A stretch of 45,816 nucleotides of DNA from Heyndrickxia ginsengihumi (GTDB lineage: Bacteria > Bacillota > Bacilli > Bacillales > Bacillaceae_C): contig NZ_JAAIWK010000030.1 in NCBI RefSeq assembly GCF_011008565.1, forward strand, positions 1 to 45,816, in the 5' to 3' direction. Below, piece after piece: positions 40,483-45,816 of this stretch (positions are counted from its first letter, which is position 1; the number at the start of each line of letters is the position of its first letter). Below the pieces are notes generated by a model that worked only from the letters and a program-made list of their open reading frames with translations, was not told the origin of the DNA and made no database searches. A program made the translations under genes and the position numbers.

Positions 40483-41185
40483 GGGAAATTTCTCCTCTCA
40501 AGCGTTTTAATATTTCTTGATAAACATCTGTTAAATTCCCTAAATCTCTGCGAAATACATCTTTATCTAATTTCTGATTTGTTTCTTTATCCCAAAGTCT
40601 GCAAGTATCTGGAGAAATTTCATCCGCTAGTAAAATGCTGCCTTGTTCATCTCTGCCAAATTCTAGTTTAAAATCAATAAGACGTACCCCAATGTCAGAA
40701 AATAATTGCTGCAATGCTTGATTTACAATCAGTGCTTGTTCTCTCAAAAATTGAAGATCTTCTTCACTAGCTATTTCTAACAATAATGCATGATCTTCTG
40801 TGATTATCGGGTCCCCTAAATCATCATTTTTATAATAAAACTCAACAATCGGTGATAATAAAGGAGTTCCTTCTTCTAAACCAAGCCTTTTTGCCATGCT
40901 TCCCGCAACAACATTCCGCAGTACAACTTCTACCGGTAAAATAGTTACTCGTTTCACTAATTGCTCGCGCTCTGAAACTTTACGAATAAAGTGACTCTTA
41001 ACACCTTTTTGATCTAACCATTGAAATATTAGACTTGTAATCTCGTTGTTTAGTTGACCTTTCCCATCAATCTCTGCTTTTTTTACTCCATTAAAAGCTG
41101 TTGCAGAATCTTTATATTCAACTAATAGCACGTGCTCATCCTCTGTCTCATATAACCGCTTTGCTTTTCCTTCATAAACAAGCAT
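40475..41185 (-). CDS. purC: SAICAR synthetase
   Basis: The 236-residue enzyme joins CAIR and aspartate using ATP, step 7. Segments are [15 protein letters not shown] at the N-terminus, [55 protein letters not shown] and [17 protein letters not shown]. The start has GGGGGAAA upstream. It opens the purC-S-Q-L-F block, 29 bp beyond purB, with a perfect 8-bp hairpin over the purB stop codon just before its ribosome-binding site. Confidence 0.98.
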   Translation of the reverse strand: MLVYEGKAKRLYETEDEHVLLVEYKDSATAFNGVKKAEIDGKGQLNNEITSLIFQWLDQKGVKSHFIRKVSEREQLVKRVTILPVEVVLRNVVAGSMAKRLGLEEGTPLLSPIVEFYYKNDDLGDPIITEDHALLLEIASEEDLQFLREQALIVNQALQQLFSDIGVRLIDFKLEFGRDEQGSILLADEISPDTCRLWDKETNQKLDKDVFRRDLGNLTDVYQEILKRLRGEISHV

Positions 41186-41203
41186 TATATTTCCCCCTTG
41201 TTG

Positions 41204-41229
41204 GAACCGGGAATTTATTTCCCCGGTTC
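41204..41229 (-). other. Perfect hairpin over the purB stop codon
   Basis: GAACCGGG (transcript 5' arm, 41222-41229) pairs perfectly with CCCGGTTC (41204-41211) across a 10-nt loop that contains the purB TAA. The purC Shine-Dalgarno (GGGGG) starts about 8 nt after the stem. No T-run follows, so it is more likely translational or mRNA-stability related than a terminator. Confidence 0.65.
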
Positions 41230-42522
41230 ATGTAATCCCAATCGGTCAAAAATCGTATCAACATGTGTTAAATGGTGATGATAGTCGAAGCAATCATCTA
41301 ATTCAGACTCAGATAATTTTTCCTTAATGATTGGATCTTTTTCTAACAGTGTACGGAATGGAACTTGTGTTTCCCATGATTCCATTGCTTTTGGCTGTAC
41401 AGTATCATAAGCAGCTTCGCGTGCCATCCCTTTATCAATCAACGCAAGTAGCACTCTTTGTGAGTAAATTAAACCAAGTGTTTTTTCCATATTTCTCTTC
41501 ATATTCTCTGGATAAACAGTTAGCTGTTTCACAATATTTCCAAAACGATTTAACATATAATTCACCAATATCGTTGTGTCTGGTAAAATAATTCTTTCTG
41601 CGGATGAATGAGAAATATCACGTTCATGCCATAATGCCACATTTTCATACGCCGTAATCATATGTCCGCGAATAACTCTTGAAAGTCCTGTCATATTTTC
41701 AGAGCCGATTGGATTACGTTTATGTGGCATAGCAGAAGAGCCTTTTTGTCCTTTATTGAAAAATTCTTCAACTTCACGGATTTCACTTTTTTGCAGCCCG
41801 CGAATTTCAACTGCAAATTTTTCAATTGATGTTGCAATTAGCGATAGTGCCGCAACATAATGTGCATGACGATCGCGTTGTAAAGTTTGTGTTGAAATTG
41901 GAGAAGGCTGAAGACCTAATTTCTCACAAACATATTTTTCAACAAATGGATCTATATTGGCATATGTTCCTACAGCCCCAGAGATTTTTCCTACTTCAAT
42001 TCCCTTTGCTGCTTGTTTGAATCTCTCAAGATTGCGCTTCATCTCTTCATACCAAAGAGCAAGTTTTAGACCAAAAGTAGTTGGTTCTGCATGCACTCCA
42101 TGGGTTCTTCCCATCATAACGGTATATTTATGTTCCAATGCTTTATTCTTTAAAATTTCAATGAAATTCTCAATGTCTTTCAAAATAATTTGGTTTGCTT
42201 GTTTTAATAAATAAGAAAGAGCAGTATCTACAACATCTGTTGACGTTAAGCCGTAATGAACCCATTTTCTTTCGTCCCCTAATGTTTCGGAAACGGCTCT
42301 TGTAAAAGCAACTACGTCATGTCTAGTCTCTAGTTCAATTTCTTGAATGCGATTAATATCAAAAGATGCATTTTCACGCAGTTTTTTAACATCTTCTTTT
42401 GGAATCTCTCCCAATTCAGCCCATGCTTCACATGCAAGAATTTCAACTTCTAACCATGCCTTATATTTATTTTCATCTGTCCAAATTGAGCCCATTTCAG
42501 GTCTTGTATAACGTTCAATCAT
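41215..42522 (-). CDS. purB: Adenylosuccinate lyase
   Basis: The 435-residue enzyme releases fumarate from SAICAR (step 8) and from adenylosuccinate on the AMP branch. It shows the fumarase-superfamily signature [17 protein letters not shown], plus [31 protein letters not shown] and [18 protein letters not shown]. The start [14 protein letters not shown] is standard and has GGAGG 9 nt upstream. It overlaps purK by 8 bp. Its stop codon sits in the loop of a perfect hairpin. Confidence 0.98.
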   Translation of the reverse strand: MIERYTRPEMGSIWTDENKYKAWLEVEILACEAWAELGEIPKEDVKKLRENASFDINRIQEIELETRHDVVAFTRAVSETLGDERKWVHYGLTSTDVVDTALSYLLKQANQIILKDIENFIEILKNKALEHKYTVMMGRTHGVHAEPTTFGLKLALWYEEMKRNLERFKQAAKGIEVGKISGAVGTYANIDPFVEKYVCEKLGLQPSPISTQTLQRDRHAHYVAALSLIATSIEKFAVEIRGLQKSEIREVEEFFNKGQKGSSAMPHKRNPIGSENMTGLSRVIRGHMITAYENVALWHERDISHSSAERIILPDTTILVNYMLNRFGNIVKQLTVYPENMKRNMEKTLGLIYSQRVLLALIDKGMAREAAYDTVQPKAMESWETQVPFRTLLEKDPIIKEKLSESELDDCFDYHHHLTHVDTIFDRLGLHEPGK

Positions 42523-43684
42523 GTATAAATGCCTCCGATTTCTTCTTTACATCTTTCCAAATGCCCGTTTGATTGAGCATGTCTAAAGTTGTTTCGACAT
42601 CCTCAGTTAAAATTGTAACATGCCCCATTTTTCTTTGGTATTTCGCTTGATCTTTTCCATACAGATGGATGAACCAAGCAGATTGATACGGAATTTGTTT
42701 ATTGAGATTGTCAACATGCTGGCCTAAAATATTAACCATTATTGCTGACTTTAAAAGTTCAATTTCTTGTAATGGCCAGTTACAGATCGCACGTATATGC
42801 TGTCCAAATTGCGAAATATTACAAGCCTCAATTGAATAATGTCCTGAATTATGAGGTCTTGGCGCTAATTCATTGACATAAACCTCGCCAGTACTAGTTA
42901 AAAACATTTCTACTGCTAGAGTTCCAATAAGATCTACGTATTGCGCAATTTTTACAGCAATTGCTTTCGCGGCTTTTTCTACGGTACTATTTATTCTCGC
43001 TGGTGCAATAGTTTTATGGAGAATGTGTTCAAAATGAATATTTTCAACAACAGGAAAGCATGTCATTGCACGTGTTTCATTTCGTGCCACAATGACAGAA
43101 AGCTCTTTTTCAAAATTTATCATTTTCTCAAGCACACAAGGACCATGCTCAATGAGCGGTGCTGCCGCTTGTATATCATCATCAGATTTTAATGTCATTT
43201 GGCCTTTACCGTCGTAACCACCTTGAGCCGTTTTTATAATACACGGATAGCCAATGCGTGAAATGGCTCCTATTAAATCTTCATAAGTATAAATCGCTTC
43301 ATACGGTGCAACTTGAACTCCTGAACGAACAAGAGTATCTTTTTCTATAATTCGATTTTGTGTGATCCGTATGAGCTCTGCGCCTTGAGGAATATAAGCG
43401 ATGCCAGTTAATTTTTTCAAGGCTTCGTAATCAATATTTTCGAATTCATATGTAATGACATCACACTTATCCGCCAATTGTCGGAGTCCATCGTAATCGT
43501 CATAATCTGTAACAATTTGCTCATCTGCAACCTGGCCACATGGAGAATTAAATGCTGGATCTAATACGACAATACGAAATCCTGCCTGCTTAGCAGCTAA
43601 TGCCATCATTCTTCCTAATTGTCCTCCGCCAATAATACCAATAGTGCTCCCTGGTAAAATGACTTTTCTATCCAAGTTGATCAC
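42515..43684 (-). CDS. purK: N5-carboxyaminoimidazole ribonucleotide synthase
   Basis: The 389-residue ATP-grasp enzyme makes N5-CAIR from AIR, bicarbonate and ATP. Segments are [20 protein letters not shown] (nucleotide fold), [42 protein letters not shown] and [18 protein letters not shown] (ATP-grasp active site). The start is assigned to a GTG at 43684 with a weak upstream site inside purE; a TTG three codons later is possible. It overlaps purE by 17 bp and purB by 8 bp, so the three are probably coupled. Confidence 0.95.
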   Translation of the reverse strand: MINLDRKVILPGSTIGIIGGGQLGRMMALAAKQAGFRIVVLDPAFNSPCGQVADEQIVTDYDDYDGLRQLADKCDVITYEFENIDYEALKKLTGIAYIPQGAELIRITQNRIIEKDTLVRSGVQVAPYEAIYTYEDLIGAISRIGYPCIIKTAQGGYDGKGQMTLKSDDDIQAAAPLIEHGPCVLEKMINFEKELSVIVARNETRAMTCFPVVENIHFEHILHKTIAPARINSTVEKAAKAIAVKIAQYVDLIGTLAVEMFLTSTGEVYVNELAPRPHNSGHYSIEACNISQFGQHIRAICNWPLQEIELLKSAIMVNILGQHVDNLNKQIPYQSAWFIHLYGKDQAKYQRKMGHVTILTEDVETTLDMLNQTGIWKDVKKKSEAFIHD

Positions 43685-44156
43685 TGCTTTCTAGTACAGA
43701 TTTTGCAATATTCTCACGTCTTGCTTGTAATCTTTCTGCAATTACATCATTCATTGTTGATAATATTTGCGCAGCTAAAAGTCCTGCGTTCGTTGCCCCA
43801 GCTTTACCAATCGCAACAGTTGCAACAGGGACACCGCCGGGCATCTGCACGATCGATAATAATGAGTCTAAACCATTCAGCGCCTTCGTCTGTACAGGAA
43901 CACCAATTACAGGTAAGGTGGTCTTTGCTGCAACCATACCAGGTAAATGGGCTGCGCCCCCTGCCCCAGCTATAATCACTTTTATCCCTTTATCTCTTGC
44001 TTCCTCAGCATATTGAAACATTAAATCTGGTGTTCGATGTGCTGAAACGACTTTTTTCTCATAAGGTATTTCAAGTTCATCTAGTACATCACAAGCATAT
44101 TTCATCGTTTCCCAATCCGAAACGCTTCCCATGATGACGCCGACTTCGGTTTTCAT
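43668..44156 (-). CDS. purE: N5-carboxyaminoimidazole ribonucleotide mutase
   Basis: The 162-residue class I PurE converts N5-CAIR to CAIR. It begins [20 protein letters not shown] and has the catalytic [43 protein letters not shown] and [33 protein letters not shown] lies 6 nt before the ATG. It is the first gene of the pur operon, behind a guanine-class riboswitch terminator and PurR boxes. Length is normal. Confidence 0.98.
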   Translation of the reverse strand: MKTEVGVIMGSVSDWETMKYACDVLDELEIPYEKKVVSAHRTPDLMFQYAEEARDKGIKVIIAGAGGAAHLPGMVAAKTTLPVIGVPVQTKALNGLDSLLSIVQMPGGVPVATVAIGKAGATNAGLLAAQILSTMNDVIAERLQARRENIAKSVLESSDQLG

Positions 44157-44183
44157 CCAATCCCTCCGTCTCTAAAATAAAAA

Positions 44184-44363
44184 AGCCAGATAGCATTGCT
44201 CCTCTTGTTGAGAGAAAGCAGGCCATCTGGGCTTGTAAAGACAAATTTATATTCGAAAACATATTCGAACATACGTCCCAAAATATCTACTTTCCCTCAT
44301 AGTCCGATTATTTACGGTAATCGGGTAGAAACGTATGGGCCATATTCCCATGATATATGAGGG
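44184..44363 (-). promoter_or_regulatory. Guanine-class purine riboswitch with terminator, purE leader
   Basis: The aptamer (44294-44363, minus strand) opens and closes with CCCTCATA/TATGAGGG. It contains the conserved elements GAATATGG, GTTTCTACC and CCGTAAAT, followed by GGACTATG. The C in GACTATG, corresponding to C74 of the xpt aptamer, indicates guanine/hypoxanthine rather than adenine binding. The expression platform ends in a terminator hairpin (44184-44233, stem around GCCCAGATGG/CTATCTGGCT) followed by TTTTTTATTTT. Bound guanine should favour the terminator and turn off purEKBCSQLFMNHD. Confidence 0.95.
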
Positions 44364-44409
44364 TATTTATTTTTTCCTCTTTTATCTTAACAGGGACGAT
44401 ACATTACTG

Positions 44410-44462
44410 TCAATCAAAAATCGAACATTTAATAATCTATTTTGAATAACGTTCGGTTTTTA
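44410..44462 (-). promoter_or_regulatory. PurR double PurBox and -35 region of the pur operon
   Basis: Two inverted PurBoxes are present: AAAATCGAACATT (44419-44431, plus strand, 12 of 13 to AWWWCCGAACWWT) and TAAACCGAACGTT (44450-44462, minus strand, 11 of 13), separated by 18 bp. This spacing is close to that in B. subtilis. A perfect TTGACA (44410-44415, minus) follows. The -10 is less clear: TGTTAA at 17 nt or TAAGAT at 20 nt. The second box overlaps the stop codon of yebG. Confidence 0.8.
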
Positions 44463-44657
44463 TTGCTGTTTTTTCCCTTCAAATATAATTTTACGAGCAA
44501 TTGGTTCGAATTCTTTCTTTCCATTCTTGTTTACTTCTTGAAATATCGGCTTTTCTATACGTTTGACAGGCTGGTATCCTTCAGCTTCCATCCGTGCGAG
44601 GCAATCAGAAATGGATTCATTCTCTAGTAGTTCAAATTGCTTCTTGCTTCCACTCAT
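44460..44657 (-). CDS. yebG: NETI-motif protein (YebG-like)
   Basis: The 65-residue protein starts [20 protein letters not shown] and continues through [21 protein letters not shown] to [11 protein letters not shown]. This matches the NETI-motif family found just upstream of purE in Bacillus; its function is unknown. The ATG at 44657 overlaps the yebE stop (ATGA), which supports this start over an ATG twelve codons earlier. GAGG lies about 12 nt upstream. Its 3' end runs into the PurR operator. Confidence 0.9.
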   Translation of the reverse strand: MSGSKKQFELLENESISDCLARMEAEGYQPVKRIEKPIFQEVNKNGKKEFEPIARKIIFEGKKQQ

Positions 44658-45196
44658 TGATTCAACTTTCCTCTCTTTACTGCTTTCACCCAAAATCCAC
44701 CATAAATTGTTTTCGGCTCATATGCAATAATAAATGCCTTTGGATCAATTGTTTTAATCGTCTGATACAATCTTAGTTCATATTTGCGCGGAGTCAAAAC
44801 TTGTAAAGCCATGCGATCTCCTTCTAAACCTTGCGCATTCCATGTTGTTACCCCATACCCATTGTCACGTAAATATTTTGGTAAATCTATATCATCCCCT
44901 TTTGTAATTACATTTACAGTAATATACCCAAGGGCTAACTTTTCTTCAATTTTCATGCCAACCATTACACCAATTCCGTATCCAAGTGCATAGGCAATAA
45001 TATTTTGAATTTGATCAAGGCGATCTAACACTAAACCAAGTCCTATAATATAAACAACAACTTCAATCATACTGACAAAGGCAGCAAAATATCGATACCC
45101 TTTTAACGTTAAAATCATTCTCGTTGTTGAAAAGGATACATACACAATATTTACAACCAGTATGATTATTACCATCGCAATACTATTATGTAACAT
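44654..45196 (-). CDS. yebE: UPF0316/DUF2179 membrane protein (YebE-like)
   Basis: The 180-residue protein has three N-terminal hydrophobic segments ([51 protein letters not shown], within residues 8-90), then a soluble DUF2179 domain ([55 protein letters not shown]). This is the UPF0316 family. DUF2179 is a small putative ligand-binding fold and the role is unknown. GGGAG lies 7 nt before the ATG. It overlaps yebG by 4 bp, forming a two-gene unit before the pur operon as in B. subtilis. Confidence 0.92.
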   Translation of the reverse strand: MLHNSIAMVIIILVVNIVYVSFSTTRMILTLKGYRYFAAFVSMIEVVVYIIGLGLVLDRLDQIQNIIAYALGYGIGVMVGMKIEEKLALGYITVNVITKGDDIDLPKYLRDNGYGVTTWNAQGLEGDRMALQVLTPRKYELRLYQTIKTIDPKAFIIAYEPKTIYGGFWVKAVKRGKLNQ

Positions 45197-45651
45197 TTCT
45201 ACACTCCCTTAAGCCCTCCTATAATTTAACACACATTTGCGTGCACTCAGTATACCACTCTTGTCTTTAGTTTCAAGATTAGTTTGTAGCTTTTATATAA
45301 TTATTTTTCACTTAATCTATACATTTAAACAATGTTTCTTATGGCTAAGTATTAAAAGTAAGTAATTTATTTTTTTATTAATGAATCCCAATGATTAAAA
45401 TATAATTAGTAAAAATGAAATATGAAGAGATATCACTTAGCAATCTCTGTGTATGAAATCGAAGATATAGGTTATTGGAAACATAGATAATAAATTCCGA
45501 TTTAAAAAGACAGCGGGTATCTGATTCGACAACAATAAGCTTAGATATCTAGTCGAAGATCGAAAAATTCGATGAATCTACAATATATCTCTAATATGTG
45601 AAGATGTAGATTTAAGGAGAAAAAAGCAAAATGATATGTAACTATAAATTA
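45197..45651. other. AT-rich intergenic region between yebE and the rRNA operon
   Basis: About 455 bp with no credible ORF on either strand. It must hold the yebE promoter but I cannot place it reliably. I see no repeat shared with the rest of the window and no tRNA. Confidence 0.6.
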
Positions 45652-45679
45652 AAAACCACAGAGGTTTCTCTGTGGTTTT
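45652..45679 (-). terminator. rRNA operon terminator
   Basis: AAAACCACAGAG pairs with CTCTGTGGTTTT across a 4-5-nt loop and is followed by T-rich sequence on the minus strand. It lies about 7 bp beyond the 5S rRNA 3' end. Confidence 0.9.
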
Positions 45680-45685
45680 ACTTTT

Positions 45686-45801
<116 letters not shown>

Positions 45802-45816
45802 CCTATTAAATTATTG

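Overview
The window is a stretch of a low-GC Firmicutes chromosome, almost certainly Bacillaceae (Bacillus sensu lato). The clearest sign is gene order. Reading leftwards from the 5S rRNA at the right edge, the order yebE-yebG-purEKBCSQLFMNHD-(small ORF)-yerA-yerB-yerC-pcrB-pcrA-ligA-camS, then gatCAB, dgkB, an OpuE/PutP-type transporter and an RlmCD-type methyltransferase, matches the B. subtilis purE-yefA segment as I remember it. Shine-Dalgarno sequences are strong (GGAGG types). Species was not determined.

Right part (about 28.8-45.8 kb): the end of an rRNA operon (5S plus terminator), the yebE-yebG pair, then the complete twelve-gene de novo purine operon. The operon is preceded by a PurR-type double PurBox and a guanine-class purine riboswitch with its terminator. 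The operon falls into tightly overlapping blocks (purE-K-B, purC-S-Q-L-F, purM-N-H, purD). Perfect or near-perfect hairpins lie in two of the gaps between blocks (purB/purC and purF/purM). A small membrane-protein gene converges on purD through a shared bidirectional terminator.

Middle part (about 12-28.9 kb): yerA, yerB and yerC, the pcrB-pcrA-ligA-camS cluster (archaeal-type prenylglyceryl phosphate synthase, helicase, DNA ligase, lipoprotein), a glyoxylate-shunt pair aceB-aceA, gatCAB for Gln-tRNA formation, and a CopC-CopD-YtkA fusion for copper uptake.

Left part (about 0-12 kb): this is more accessory. It contains the edge of an IS3-family element, a VOC ring-cleaving dioxygenase, a frameshifted fumarylacetoacetase-family gene, a CBO0543-type membrane protein, a repeat-rich 1 kb intergenic zone, rlmCD, the proline transporter, dgkB, an arylamine N-acetyltransferase, a cysteine-less thioredoxin-fold protein, a flavin reductase and an MhqD-like esterase. 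The dioxygenase and the esterase/flavin-reductase operon sit about 10 kb apart. Both have a sigma-A-type promoter followed immediately by an MhqR-like palindrome, so they are probably one quinone/catechol-response regulon.

I found no CRISPR array, defence island, prophage or recognisable new multigene system. The most unusual things are non-coding: a family of hairpin repeats, one copy of which appears to supply the stop codon of rlmCD; the paired MhqR-type promoters; and the hairpins at the purine-operon block boundaries.
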